From JAGNXB01 sp964471595 (GTDB lineage: Bacteria; Bacteroidota; Bacteroidia; Chitinophagales; Saprospiraceae), in the NCBI GenBank assembly GCA_964471595.1, contig CAYYGN010000002.1, positions 62,001 through 126,000 on the forward strand: a DNA stretch of 64,000 nt, in the 5' to 3' direction. The position numbers and the translations under genes are program-made. The notes under the pieces are model-generated. The model was not told the origin of the DNA. It made no database searches and saw only the letters and a list, made by a program, of their open reading frames with translations. Position 1 is the stretch's first letter. The number at the start of each line of letters is the position of its first letter. This document shows positions 51,813-60,564 of this stretch, in pieces.

Positions 51813-51928
51813 TTATCGCATTTAGGGCAAAGGAACGAAAGCCAACTTGATTGTTGGTGGCTTGTCAACGCCAATGCCTGTCTTCCGGGCAGGGCATATC
51901 CCCTTTGAGGGACGGCCGGGACACTCCG

Positions 51929-52471
51929 TCAACCTCCGGGTGGAGGTTTGATCCTATCACCCGCCAAAGACCACTTGCCCTGGAGACGAAGGGTCTTTTC
52001 AATGACATCGCGAACGCATCCCTTGCCACCCGGGAAAGGGGAGTGGTAGGCGGAAATCGCTTGGATGGCAGGATCCGCATCAGAAGGACAGCAGGGTAGA
52101 CCGACTTCTTGCATCACCTCATAGTCAGGCAGGTCGTCACCCATGTAAAGAATGGAGGCAGGGTCCACCTGTTCGGAACGTAACCAATCCTGATAGACCG
52201 ACAATTTGTCGGCAACACCCGCGTATATTTCTGGAATGCCCAGCAATCTGAGTCGCTGTTCCACCCCGGCGGATGTGCCACCGGTGATGATTACCATCCG
52301 AAAACCCTGTCGCAGGGCTTGTTTGATGGCGTAACCATCGCGGGTATGCATGGTGCGCAGGAACTCACCTGTCTCCGTGACCAGGATGGAGCCATCGGTC
52401 ATGACACCATCGACATCAAACATGAAAGTTTTTACCCGGGCAAAGCGGGCAAGAGGGTCAGTCATGTTCAT
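51929..52471 (-). CDS. KdsC-like HAD phosphatase (YrbI family)
   Basis: A 180-residue C0-type HAD hydrolase: KTFMFDVDGVMTDGSILVTE (nucleophile and acid-base DxD), MVIITGGTSAGVEQRLRLLG and MGDDLPDYEVMQEVGL (Mg-binding GDD). KdsC removes phosphate from KDO-8-phosphate for lipopolysaccharide. The same shape is used in the related N-acylneuraminate enzymes, so KDO is likely but not certain; KdsA/KdsB/KdsD genes are not in the window. ATG 52471 makes a 4-nt overlap with the iscX stop. Confidence 0.85.
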   Translation of the reverse strand: MNMTDPLARFARVKTFMFDVDGVMTDGSILVTETGEFLRTMHTRDGYAIKQALRQGFRMVIITGGTSAGVEQRLRLLGIPEIYAGVADKLSVYQDWLRSEQVDPASILYMGDDLPDYEVMQEVGLPCCPSDADPAIQAISAYHSPFPGGKGCVRDVIEKTLRLQGKWSLAGDRIKPPPGG

Positions 52472-52713
52472 TGATTGTCTCGCCATTCATATACCCATTT
52501 GGCCTGGATCTGCTCGAGATGACCTTCCGTACAATCTTCTCGCCGACCTTCAAAGGCAGGTATTTCCATAATCCAGTCCAACAGGTCCGTAAATCGGATC
52601 CGGTAGATTTTTCCCTCGTCGAATTGAGGGCCGAAACGCTCATACAGCTTGATGGCAATATCTTCATGGTCTCCCCATTGGATCGGAAGATCCTCGATGT
52701 CTTGAAAGGGCAT
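52468..52713 (-). CDS. iscX: IscX (YfhJ) family protein
   Basis: An 81-residue acidic protein: IQWGDHEDIAIKLYERFGPQ, then YRIRFTDLLDWIMEIPAFEG and EGHLEQIQAKWVYEWRD. These are the hallmark elements of IscX, a small helical protein that binds IscS and iron and tunes Fe-S cluster assembly. It lies next to the ISC-type ferredoxin, as in the isc operon of proteobacteria, but the rest of the ISC machinery is absent here. Confidence 0.85.
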   Translation of the reverse strand: MPFQDIEDLPIQWGDHEDIAIKLYERFGPQFDEGKIYRIRFTDLLDWIMEIPAFEGRREDCTEGHLEQIQAKWVYEWRDNQ

Positions 52714-52751
52714 AAGGGCTTCAGGTTTGACTGGGTGATGGACAGACAGGA

Positions 52752-53093
52752 TCAGTGTTCATGGCCGATGATGCGTGACTGATCGGGGATGGTCACCTCA
52801 ATGGTGGCATCGTCATCCAGTATAATGCATTGGCAGCCGAGACGGGATTCCAGTCGAGGATTGATAGCGCGATCGATAAAATCCTCTTCTTTGTCCGATA
52901 TCTCCTCAAGAAATTCGTCTCCGGATTCAATGTACACGTGGCAAGTGCTGCAGGCGCAGACACCCCCGCAATTGTGGTTGAGGTGAATGTCATTGTCTTC
53001 GGTCACTTCAAGGATGGAATAACCGGCCTCGACATCCCGGATGGTGAGAGGCTCCAGTTGCTCGTCCTCGAAGCGAAAATGAATGGTGGCCAT
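52752..53093 (-). CDS. fdx: ISC-type 2Fe-2S ferredoxin
   Basis: A 113-residue adrenodoxin-like ferredoxin. Cluster cysteines are in HNCGGVCACSTCHVY (C-x5-C-x2-C with an extra Cys) and the fourth in SRLGCQCIILDDD. The acidic surface and position beside iscX mark it as the ISC ferredoxin that reduces IscS/IscU during cluster assembly. The frame is open far upstream (to 53354), but that part overlaps a terminator and is not ferredoxin-like; ATG 53093 follows the TACCTTTG box at 53117-53124. Confidence 0.93.
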   Translation of the reverse strand: MATIHFRFEDEQLEPLTIRDVEAGYSILEVTEDNDIHLNHNCGGVCACSTCHVYIESGDEFLEEISDKEEDFIDRAINPRLESRLGCQCIILDDDATIEVTIPDQSRIIGHEH

Positions 53094-53116
53094 GAATGGG
53101 CGTTGTTCCTCAAGAA

Positions 53117-53124
53117 CAAAGGTA
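53117..53124 (-). promoter_or_regulatory. Promoter -7 motif TACCTTTG for fdx
   Basis: An exact TAnnTTTG match on the minus strand 23 nt before ATG 53093. Confidence 0.6.
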
Positions 53125-53225
53125 CCCACTTCTGGTTCAGCCCTCATGGGGTAAAAGATCCGGCCATTGGGAGAACACCGGTGTCCTACCGGGTTTGGAG
53201 AGTCAGAAAAGGAGCACGGTGGGGT

Positions 53226-53259
53226 AAAAAAAAACCCCCCTCTGCAGAACAGAGAGAGG
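53226..53259 (-). terminator. Strong intrinsic terminator
   Basis: On the minus strand a 10-bp stem (53250-53259 with 53235-53244, two G-U pairs, loop of 5) is followed by nine T. No gene ends within 400 nt upstream of it, so it must end a non-coding transcript or fhs read-through. Confidence 0.85.
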
Positions 53260-53514
53260 CCATCCCAAAAACCAATAATCTTGTGCCGGGAAACCGGCAT
53301 TTTGACTTTGGATGACACAGCGGTGTCATCGGGGGCTTCACACTTGTTCGGCAAATCGGAGGGTCATTCCCGGCATAGAAGCCGGCAAGGAACCATGTTC
53401 ATGGGATTACAATTTGCCGTCGCCTTCTTTCCTGTAGGGTATCGGTCTCAGGGATGAAGACAAATCAGGATTATAATTCGGGTCTTGTTTTTCAACATTA
53501 CCATGACAAAAGTA
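53226..53514 (-). ncRNA. Candidate structured non-coding RNA
   Basis: A 550-bp gap separates the fhs stop (53677) from the ferredoxin start. On the minus strand a TACTTTTG -7 motif (53514-53507) could start a transcript of about 280 nt that ends at the terminator at 53226-53259. Inside lie three simple hairpins: CCGGC/GCCGG (53370-53385), GATGACAC/GTGTCATC (53311-53330) and a GAAA-loop stem TGCCGG/CCGGCA (53284-53299). No protein-like frame spans it. It does not match tmRNA, RNase P, SRP RNA or any riboswitch I know. It may be a small RNA or the regulated leader of the fdx-iscX unit. Confidence 0.35.
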
Positions 53515-53676
53515 GGCCAATCAAGGATGAAGAAACGTACCTAAAAAGGGTTAATTATCGTATGGCGAGCAGATGTCATGTGTTTCAGGCAGGACCTCAT
53601 CTGCTTACACATGATGACGAAGGGAATGATCTGTGATTGGCCAAAGAAAAATTTGGATATCCGGACAAGATGGGGG

Positions 53677-55347
53677 TCAAAACAACCCTGAAATTTCCCC
53701 ATCGGCGCTGATATCAATGTGTTCGGCCGACGGAACGAGGGGTAATCCCGGCATTCGCATCATTTCACCGGTGATAGGAACAAGGAACCCGGCACCGGCT
53801 GCGATCTCGATTTCCCGGACTGTAATGCGGAACCCGGTTGGCCGTCCCAACAGGTCCGGGTTGTCAGACAAGGATTTCTGTGTTTTGGCCATGCAAACCG
53901 GCAAACCGGTAAGGCCGATCTTTTCGATTTGCTGGAGGGCAGTCAAAGCATTGGAGGTGTAATCAACGCCGTCCGCTCCGTAAATTTTGGTGGCCACTGC
54001 AGCAATCTTGTCGCGCACAGGTGAATCCCAGGCATAAACGGGACTGAATTTTTGGGGTGCCTGGGGCAGTGCTTCCAGTACGGCCTCAGCGATAGCCTCC
54101 GCACCGGCACCTCCGTCCGCCCAGGCGGTAACCGTTTCTGCCCGCACGCCCAGTCCGCGACAATGGTCTTTGACCACAGCCACCTCCTCATCAGTATCCG
54201 TTGGAAACCGGTTGATGGCGACTACGGCGGGAATCCCGAATTGACGAATGTTTTCCAGGTGTTTTTCCAGGTTGGGCAAACCGGCAGCGACGGCACCGGT
54301 ATCGGGCACCGTCAATTCTTTCAGGGAGGCACCTCCGTGGTATTTCAGGGCCCGGATGGTGGCCACCAAAACGACTGTTCTTGGACTGAGGCCGGCATAG
54401 CCGCACTTGATGTCAAAGAATTTTTCGGCTCCGAGGTCGGCACCAAAGCCGGCTTCCGTGACGACATAGTCGCTGAGTGACAACCCCATTCGTGTGGCAA
54501 TCACCGAGTTGGTACCCTGTGCGATATTGGCGAAAGGACCACCGTGAATAATGGCCGGTGTGCCTTCCAGCGTTTGGACCAGATTGGGCTGTATGGCATC
54601 TTTCATCAAAGCAGCCATTGCCCCTTGGGCATTCAAATCCCGGGCAAACACAGGCTTTTTGTCCCATGTGAATCCAACCAGGATGTTGCCCATCCGCTCC
54701 TTGAGATTGACCAAATCATCGGAAAGACAGAGGATGGCCATGATTTCGGAAGCCGCAGTGATGTCGAACCCGGTCTCCCTCGGGACGCCCATCGAAGAAC
54801 CGCCCAGCCCGGCAGTAATCCGGCGCAAGGAACGGTCATTCATATCCATCACCCTTTTCCACAGTATGTGGCGAGGGTCCAGGCCCAAGGTCCGGGACCG
54901 CGACTGCAGGTTGTTGTCGATCAACGCGGCCAACAGATTGTGGGCTTTTTCAATGGCGGCAAAATCACCAGTGAAATGCAGGTTGATATCCTCCATGGGA
55001 AGCACCTGGGCATATCCCCCTCCCGTGGCTCCCCCTTTGATACCGAAAACCGGCCCAAGGGAAGGCTCCCGGAGCACCACCGTGGTCTTTTTGCCGAGAC
55101 GGTTCAAACCTTGCGTCAAACCAATGGACATGGTGGTTTTGCCCTCACCGGCCGGAGTGGGCGAAATGGCGGTGACCAGGATCAGATTTTTGTTGGCGAT
55201 CCGGTCTTTTTGGATGTAGGACAACGGAATTTTGGCCTTGAAACGACCGTAAAGCTGTAGATCCTGGTCCGGGATTCCCAGCATGCCTCCGATTTCCTGA
55301 ATGGGACGCAGCTGGATGGTACGCGCTATTTCGATGTCACTGGCCAT
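53677..55347 (-). CDS. fhs: Formate--tetrahydrofolate ligase
   Basis: A 556-residue enzyme that makes 10-formyl-THF from formate, THF and ATP. The P-loop is PTPAGEGKTTMSIGLTQGL; further blocks are LREPSLGPVFGIKGGATGGG, LHFTGDFAAIEKAHNLLAAL, RETGFDITAASEIMAILCLS, HGGPFANIAQGTNSVIATRM, EAGFGADLGAEKFFDIKC and a C-terminal GFLVPITGEMMRMPGLP. The length is full. It feeds one-carbon units to purine synthesis, which agrees with purL, purE and purK nearby. There is no THF-riboswitch-like structure in front. Confidence 0.95.
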   Translation of the reverse strand: MASDIEIARTIQLRPIQEIGGMLGIPDQDLQLYGRFKAKIPLSYIQKDRIANKNLILVTAISPTPAGEGKTTMSIGLTQGLNRLGKKTTVVLREPSLGPVFGIKGGATGGGYAQVLPMEDINLHFTGDFAAIEKAHNLLAALIDNNLQSRSRTLGLDPRHILWKRVMDMNDRSLRRITAGLGGSSMGVPRETGFDITAASEIMAILCLSDDLVNLKERMGNILVGFTWDKKPVFARDLNAQGAMAALMKDAIQPNLVQTLEGTPAIIHGGPFANIAQGTNSVIATRMGLSLSDYVVTEAGFGADLGAEKFFDIKCGYAGLSPRTVVLVATIRALKYHGGASLKELTVPDTGAVAAGLPNLEKHLENIRQFGIPAVVAINRFPTDTDEEVAVVKDHCRGLGVRAETVTAWADGGAGAEAIAEAVLEALPQAPQKFSPVYAWDSPVRDKIAAVATKIYGADGVDYTSNALTALQQIEKIGLTGLPVCMAKTQKSLSDNPDLLGRPTGFRITVREIEIAAGAGFLVPITGEMMRMPGLPLVPSAEHIDISADGEISGLF

Positions 55348-55425
55348 AGGGTCCGGGTTTTCATTCGGACCCCAAAGAAAAGAAAATTTCGCTGCAAAGT
55401 CAGCCCCGTTGTAGCGGAAGGCCGG

Positions 55426-55773
55426 TCAGAGGTGGAGCCTTTCCTTTCGTTCCAACAAAATGGCCTCCGACTCCTGCCGGTCGGGATCTGGAACACAGCA
55501 ATCAACCGGGCAAACAGCCGCACATTGGGGCTCTTCGTGAAACCCCATGCATTCCGTGCATTTTTCGGGAACGATGTAGTAATACTCGTCCGAAATAGGT
55601 TTTTGTTTTGCCGTGGTGGGGACTTCCCGCCCATCTTCCAGGATGTAGGTGCCCTCAAGGGTGGTGCCATCCACCATGGCCCATTCCACGCCTCCTTCGT
55701 AGATCGCGTTATTGGGACATTCCGGTTCGCATGCACCGCAATTGATGCATTCGTCCGTGATGATTATGGCCAT
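55426..55773 (-). CDS. 4Fe-4S dicluster ferredoxin
   Basis: A 115-residue ferredoxin: the first cluster uses CINCGACEPECPNNAI and the second EKCTECMGFHEEPQCAAVCP, with an insert between the second cluster's cysteine pairs and a 45-residue stretch between clusters. This Bacteroidota/proteobacterial (YfhL-like) type is a low-potential electron carrier. ATG 55773 follows TACCTTTG at 55795-55802; the 21-codon upstream extension is unlikely. Confidence 0.92.
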   Translation of the reverse strand: MAIIITDECINCGACEPECPNNAIYEGGVEWAMVDGTTLEGTYILEDGREVPTTAKQKPISDEYYYIVPEKCTECMGFHEEPQCAAVCPVDCCVPDPDRQESEAILLERKERLHL

Positions 55774-55794
55774 GAACGATTCAATTTCCTCGCG

Positions 55795-55802
55795 CAAAGG
55801 TA
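55795..55802 (-). promoter_or_regulatory. Promoter -7 motif TACCTTTG for the dicluster ferredoxin
   Basis: An exact TAnnTTTG match on the minus strand 21 nt before ATG 55773. Confidence 0.6.
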
Positions 55803-55880
55803 CATGATGCAGGCCGGAACCCCAAGATCGCCCCATGTAAGGGCCTCACCAATACTCCAAACGCTGTTGCCCAACAAACA

Positions 55881-58139
55881 TCAAAGGGTCATGGCCAAAC
55901 GGAAAGTGACATTTCTGGGGGCCTCCATCATGGCGGGGCGAAGGGTATAAGCCTCATTGAAGGCATTCTTCAGTATAAGCCATGTTTCTACATGACGTGT
56001 CCACTGAAAACCAAGCCTGGCATCAAACACGTGGAAACCCCGGTCATTCGCATCCCTGAAAGATTTTACACCGGGAATGATCTGGAATATGGCATCTATG
56101 GCTTCCATATGGCTGTAGTATTGATAGGACAATCCTGCCATCCATCGGGCATCCAAAGGCATTTCCACATCCGCCTTGGCCGATTCGGTAAACCGGTATT
56201 TCAGAATGTTTTTCTCGCTGCTGGAGGAATTGCGCACTTGTTCGGTAAAATCGGCATAGCGGGGTCGAAGATGCATCAATCCCGCCATCATGGACATGGG
56301 TTTGCCGAAAACGGTTCCCTGACCCGCCCAGGTCAATTCGATGCCCTGGATGATGGTATTGCCGACATTCTGACTTTGAAACCTGGGCAGAATGACCATG
56401 GTGAATTCCATCATATCCTGATATTCGGTCCAAAACACAGCCAGGTCCAGGAATCCGTTCCAATGGCCCCAACGGACGCCCTGTTTCATGCCTATCTCCG
56501 CACTCCAACCTGTTTCAGAACGCAAGGATACATTGGGTACGACCTGAAATCCTCCAAACACGGTGTTGATGAACTTCTCGGCGATGGTTGGAAACCTGTA
56601 TCCCTGTCCCCATGATGCCCTCAGGTAGGTGAACGGGGCCACCTTGGCATTGGCGCCCAATCGCCATATCGGCCGCTTTTCTTCGTTTAATGCTTTGGGT
56701 ATGAACTGGCCCAGTATGGAATCCGGAGTCTGGATATGGTTGTATTCAAACCGCCAGCCAGCCGTGAGTGTCAGCCAATCGGCCGGTTTCTGTTCTACCT
56801 GAAGATAGCCTGCCGCATTGCGGGATGTGAAAACGGTATCTCCATACAACTCGGCATCCACTCTGCTCCAGGTACCCAGGACCCCTGCTGTCAGCGCCAG
56901 ATTCAGACCCGTCAGGTGGCGTTGGAATTGATATTCCGTGTAGATCAGGTGGGAGCGGTTGGATTGATCGAGGTTGTTGTCATTGTTAATGCCGTGAATC
57001 CTGCCCAATAATTTGTGGCGGTTGCCATGCTTGTCGTAGTAATGGATATAAGGGTCGAGGAAGTAGCGGAACTTGCGGCTGGAGGAGAGATTGGTCGAGC
57101 CTCCCGAGCCTGTAAATGCCCCTTCCTGATCATTAGCCCAAATAAAGAAATCCTGACTTGTCCCTTTGTTCAGGTTGGTGTTGAGTCCCGCAACCAGGCG
57201 GTCGGTCAAACGATAACGGGTTCCCAGGGTAATCCTGCCATGTTCATTGTAGGTGTCTTTGAGATAGGATTGGGCATTTTGGTAAACCATACTTCCGGAG
57301 ACATCCAGACGTCCGATTTTCTGACGGTGGGTAAACTGCAATCCATAACGGGAAGGGGCATGGTCCCACCATTTCCTGTCCGCGTCATCCGGCGCCATCC
57401 AGGCCGTGTAGAAGGTGTTCAACCGGGTGTAAGGCGTGCTTTTGGCAAACGCGGTTCGTACATGAATAACCCCGTTGAGTGCCGCTGATCCATAAAGGGC
57501 GGACCCTGCGCCTTTCATGACTTCTACCTGTTCCAGGTTTTCCACGGGCATATCCCCCCAATTGGGAAATCCGGCATCAGCTTGTAGCGCGGGAATGTCG
57601 TCCACCAGCAACAGGACACGCGAACCGGCACCATATGAATATCCGGATCCGCCCCGGATATTGGCCTGCCCGTCAACCATGTTGACTCCCGGTAGCCGGT
57701 TGAGCGCATCGTCAATGGTGACCGCATTGACGTGCTCGACAAAGGTGGGTTTCAGGATCTCCAAGGAGACGGTAGTCTCACCCAATGGCCTTTCATAACG
57801 TCCGGAGGTCACGGTAGCCGTCTCCAGGAGAAGAGGCGAAACCAACAGACGGATATCCAGGGTCGTATCCTGAGAAGGCAACAAGTGCAAGGTCAACGAT
57901 TGGGATTCATATCCCACATAGGAGATTCGGAAAGGGTATGTGCCCGGCAGTAAGGTCATTTGGAATGTGCCGTCATGCCCGCAAACGGTGGAAGCTGTCC
58001 CTGCCTGAACGGTAGCCCCGACAAGGGGCGTGCCGGTTTCGCGATCGGATACCCTGCCAACGATATGGACTGGTTCCTGGGCCAGGGCACAGCAGACAGC
58101 CGCCATGGATAGAAGGAAGAACAGGATTTTTAATTTCAT
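55881..58139 (-). CDS. TonB-dependent receptor (BtuB/FepA-like plug) with carboxypeptidase-regulatory domain
   Basis: A 752-residue outer-membrane receptor: signal peptide (KILFFLLSMAAVCCALAQ), a carboxypeptidase D regulatory-like domain (HIVGRVSDRETGTPLVGATV), and a plug with VTIDDALNRLPGVNMVDGQA, NIRGGSGYSYGAGSRVLLLV and ENLEQVEVMKGAGSALYGSA. The barrel ends in RNVTFRLAMTL. The plug is closest to cobalamin and siderophore receptors; the ligand is not known and no partner permease is near. ATG 58139 is preferred over 58160, because the latter lies within the TACATTTG box. Confidence 0.9.
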   Translation of the reverse strand: MKLKILFFLLSMAAVCCALAQEPVHIVGRVSDRETGTPLVGATVQAGTASTVCGHDGTFQMTLLPGTYPFRISYVGYESQSLTLHLLPSQDTTLDIRLLVSPLLLETATVTSGRYERPLGETTVSLEILKPTFVEHVNAVTIDDALNRLPGVNMVDGQANIRGGSGYSYGAGSRVLLLVDDIPALQADAGFPNWGDMPVENLEQVEVMKGAGSALYGSAALNGVIHVRTAFAKSTPYTRLNTFYTAWMAPDDADRKWWDHAPSRYGLQFTHRQKIGRLDVSGSMVYQNAQSYLKDTYNEHGRITLGTRYRLTDRLVAGLNTNLNKGTSQDFFIWANDQEGAFTGSGGSTNLSSSRKFRYFLDPYIHYYDKHGNRHKLLGRIHGINNDNNLDQSNRSHLIYTEYQFQRHLTGLNLALTAGVLGTWSRVDAELYGDTVFTSRNAAGYLQVEQKPADWLTLTAGWRFEYNHIQTPDSILGQFIPKALNEEKRPIWRLGANAKVAPFTYLRASWGQGYRFPTIAEKFINTVFGGFQVVPNVSLRSETGWSAEIGMKQGVRWGHWNGFLDLAVFWTEYQDMMEFTMVILPRFQSQNVGNTIIQGIELTWAGQGTVFGKPMSMMAGLMHLRPRYADFTEQVRNSSSSEKNILKYRFTESAKADVEMPLDARWMAGLSYQYYSHMEAIDAIFQIIPGVKSFRDANDRGFHVFDARLGFQWTRHVETWLILKNAFNEAYTLRPAMMEAPRNVTFRLAMTL

Positions 58140-58157
58140 GTCATTTTCATAGACGAC

Positions 58158-58165
58158 CAAATGTA
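58158..58165 (-). promoter_or_regulatory. Promoter -7 motif TACATTTG for the BtuB-like receptor
   Basis: A TAnnTTTG match on the minus strand 18 nt before ATG 58139. Confidence 0.55.
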
Positions 58166-58204
58166 GGATTTTTTCCGCCGCGCCGTGGTTGCACCTTTAG
58201 TCGT

Positions 58205-58212
58205 TATCTTTA
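58205..58212 (+). promoter_or_regulatory. Promoter -7 motif TATCTTTA for the T9SS protein
   Basis: A TAnnTTTG-like match 26 nt before ATG 58239, divergent from the receptor promoter 40 bp away. Confidence 0.45.
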
Positions 58213-58238
58213 GCTCGTCCAACCCCCAATCCCTGATT

Positions 58239-59090
58239 ATGCGCAGGATTTCCATTCTCCTTCTACCGAGTTACCTGTTGACCTTGGCGGCCATCACGAA
58301 CCTTCCCGCACAGACATGTGAGCCGGATCCCCAATATGCGGATTCCACCGGCTTTGTTTTTCCACCCCCCTATCACCCGGTGGAGGAACCGGATGGAGGA
58401 ATCCAGGACCCGGCCTGTATCGACAGCTATTTTGAATTCCGATGGACGGTCCAAACTCCCCAGATTGTACTGTTTCCCATTTCACCGGGCGTAAATGTGG
58501 AAATCGAACTCGAATACCTGAAGCTGGATACTGCCGGTGCCATAAGCAATTTGCCGGAAGGGATTCAGTATATATGTCAACCGCCTGATTGTCAGTTCAA
58601 TGTGGATGAGCCTGGCTGCGTGTTGTTGTACGGGACGCCTACCGCCAACAACGTTCCGGGAGAATATGACCTGGCATTTACCGGCGAACTCAAGACTAAG
58701 CTGATTGGCACCTTGAATGTCAATTTTCCCGATCCGAATCTTTATCCGGGCAATTACTTCCTCCGGGTTCTCGAAGCCGGGAATCCGGATTGCCAATCAG
58801 CCGCCGTGTCTGAGAATGACCGATTCCTGAGCGAGTTCAGGGTGTTTCCGAATCCGTCGGACGGTCCGCTGCGATTGTCTTTCATGTGTCCGAAAAATTT
58901 GTCGCTCCAATGGGAAATGACCGATTGGACGGGCAGAAAGATCCAAACCATTCAATTGGAAGCCAGGGCTGGCCGCAATGAGTTTCTGCTGGATGTGCAT
59001 GCACTACCACCCGGCATGGGATCGTACCGACTGATCGGTCCGGAAGGCAATATCCTTCAGGCCGGCAAGCTGGTTCGTCATTCAGGGTAA
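58239..59090 (+). CDS. T9SS-exported protein of unknown function
   Basis: A 283-residue secreted protein. Signal peptide MRRISILLLPSYLLTLAAIT with NLPAQ, then a cysteine-containing region (TCEPDPQY, DPACIDSYFEF, YICQPPDCQFNVDEPGC) and a beta-rich part (VNVEIELEYLKLDTAGAISN, EYDLAFTGELKTKLIGTLNV). The C-terminal T9SS domain is EFRVFPNPSDGPLRLSF, then LQWEMTDWTGRKIQTIQL and LPPGMGSYRLIG. The passenger may be an Ig-like adhesive module with disulfides; I do not recognise it. It overlaps the convergent DUF5683 gene by 9 nt. Confidence 0.8.
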   Translation: MRRISILLLPSYLLTLAAITNLPAQTCEPDPQYADSTGFVFPPPYHPVEEPDGGIQDPACIDSYFEFRWTVQTPQIVLFPISPGVNVEIELEYLKLDTAGAISNLPEGIQYICQPPDCQFNVDEPGCVLLYGTPTANNVPGEYDLAFTGELKTKLIGTLNVNFPDPNLYPGNYFLRVLEAGNPDCQSAAVSENDRFLSEFRVFPNPSDGPLRLSFMCPKNLSLQWEMTDWTGRKIQTIQLEARAGRNEFLLDVHALPPGMGSYRLIGPEGNILQAGKLVRHSG

Positions 59091-59699
59091 AACAGCGCGG
59101 ATGGATGGGCGTATGACCAGTCCGATACCGGGTACCATGCCACCCGGACCTGGTGATACAACAGGTTTCCAACTGGCGGACAAGTCATCACTGATATCGA
59201 AATCCTGCAGGTGGGCATCGACATAGGCTTCAGCAATCTGGATCAGATAGGTTAGTCCGAGGAAAATGTAGGCCTCCTCCATGTTTTTGTGCCAGATGTC
59301 GCGATTATTGCGAAGGACTGTAGCCGAAACGCCAGGAAAATCATGGGGTTCGCCGGCAAGTTCCTTTTGATAGGCATCCCTGAAACGCACGTACTCTTTC
59401 CGGTTGTCTTCGGCCAGGAAGAACAGGCCGCCCATTACACCATAGACGATCGGGACCTTCCAGTACCTACGATTGTAGAGCTGGCCTCCTCCGGGTATCA
59501 GGGAAAGCAAGGCGGCGCGTTGGGGTACAGGCCGGAATTGCACCTTTCCTTTTTCCAACGGGATGGAATCCCGTGAGGTGATCAAGCTGTCTGTTTGACC
59601 CAAAAGGGACCTGGCCGGGAGTACCATAACCAGGGCAAAAAGGAAAGGACGCAGGTCAGGGCTGAAGTACATCCAGTAACCGGTGAAGGTCCTCTTCAT
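59082..59699 (-). CDS. DUF5683 family protein
   Basis: A 205-residue protein with an N-terminal signal or membrane helix (DLRPFLFALVMVLPARSLLG), then PQRAALLSLIPGGGQLYNRR and VPIVYGVMGGLFFLAEDNRK, DIWHKNMEEAYIFLGLTYLI and AEAYVDAHLQDFDISDDLS. This is the DUF5683 pattern, a conserved Bacteroidota gene that usually follows parA and parB. Function unknown. ATG 59699 overlaps parB by 44 nt; ATG 59672, overlapping by 17 nt, is equally possible and gives a shorter leader. Confidence 0.85.
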   Translation of the reverse strand: MKRTFTGYWMYFSPDLRPFLFALVMVLPARSLLGQTDSLITSRDSIPLEKGKVQFRPVPQRAALLSLIPGGGQLYNRRYWKVPIVYGVMGGLFFLAEDNRKEYVRFRDAYQKELAGEPHDFPGVSATVLRNNRDIWHKNMEEAYIFLGLTYLIQIAEAYVDAHLQDFDISDDLSASWKPVVSPGPGGMVPGIGLVIRPSIRAVLP

Positions 59700-60564
59700 C
59701 ACTGTAGGGAATGACGATCCGGCCTGTGCCGGAATTCTTGTGATCCAGGATGACTTTCGCACCGAGGTGGGAGCAGAGTTGTTGCTCGATATCGCGAAGA
59801 GCAGGTGGAAGTCGTTGGTGGGTAAGGTCCTTGTCCTTGCCACCTGTACGGCCGGTCTCCTGATCACGCAGATACTGCTCCAGTTGGCGAACCGACCAGT
59901 TTTTGGAAGTGGCTTCCCGGAAAGCATGCCTTTGCAAGAGGAGATCTCCCAAACCGGCCAAAGCACGGGCGTGACCCATGGTGAGCTTTCCTTGTCGGAT
60001 GGCATCCTGGATATCCGGGGCCAGTTTGAGCAATCGGGTGTAGTTGGTGATGGTACTTCTGTCTTTGCCCACCCTTTGGGAAAGCGCCTCGTGCGTCAGG
60101 CTGCATTCCTCAATCAAACGCTGGTAAGAAATGGCCACTTCTATGGCATTCAGATCGGCCCGCTGGATGTTTTCCACCAGGGCCATTTCAAGCATTTCCT
60201 GATCGCCGGCCGTACGAATATAGGCGGGGATGGTCTTTCTTCCGGCGAGTCGGGAGGCACGAAATCTGCGCTCCCCGCTGATCAGTTGATAACGATCAGG
60301 GCCCATGGCCCGGACAGTGACCGGTTGGATGATGCCCAGTGCCCGGATGGAGGTCGCCAATTCTTCCAATTCGCTTTCGTTCCACTCCTGCCGGGGTTGA
60401 AAAGGGTTGGGTTCAATGTTCTCCAGCAGAATTTCGGCGACAGCGGCACTCAGGGTGCGCTGGGCTTCCGCCTTTGCTTCCGGGTTTGAGGATTGTTCGG
60501 CATGGGAAAGCAGGGCACGTATTCCCTTGCCGATTTCTTTCTTTCTGGTTTTTTTGTCAATCAT
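59656..60564 (-). CDS. parB: Chromosome partitioning protein ParB
   Basis: A 302-residue centromere-binding CTPase. The ParB/Srx domain has IEPNPFQPRQEWNESELEEL, LGIIQPVTVRAMGPDRYQLI and GERRFRASRLAGRKTIPAYI; the HTH part has SLTHEALSQRVGKDRSTITN and a C-terminal dimerisation region. It loads at parS sites and spreads. The gene overlaps parA by 4 nt. I see no convincing parS in this window. Confidence 0.95.
   Translation of the reverse strand: MIDKKTRKKEIGKGIRALLSHAEQSSNPEAKAEAQRTLSAAVAEILLENIEPNPFQPRQEWNESELEELATSIRALGIIQPVTVRAMGPDRYQLISGERRFRASRLAGRKTIPAYIRTAGDQEMLEMALVENIQRADLNAIEVAISYQRLIEECSLTHEALSQRVGKDRSTITNYTRLLKLAPDIQDAIRQGKLTMGHARALAGLGDLLLQRHAFREATSKNWSVRQLEQYLRDQETGRTGGKDKDLTHQRLPPALRDIEQQLCSHLGAKVILDHKNSGTGRIVIPYSDEEDLHRLLDVLQP

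Noticed and set aside
51813..51928. Hairpins between the KdsC-like gene and maf
   Set aside because: Short stems with bulges and no T-run; not convincing as a terminator or riboswitch.
53448..53504. Ile-rich short frame (RIIILIC) as a branched-chain leader peptide
   Set aside because: The following genes are not branched-chain biosynthesis and the terminator is over 180 nt away from its stop; coincidence cannot be excluded.
53454..53636. 60-codon plus-strand frame in the fhs-fdx gap
   Set aside because: AT-rich, no motif or promoter, and antisense to the candidate RNA. No support.
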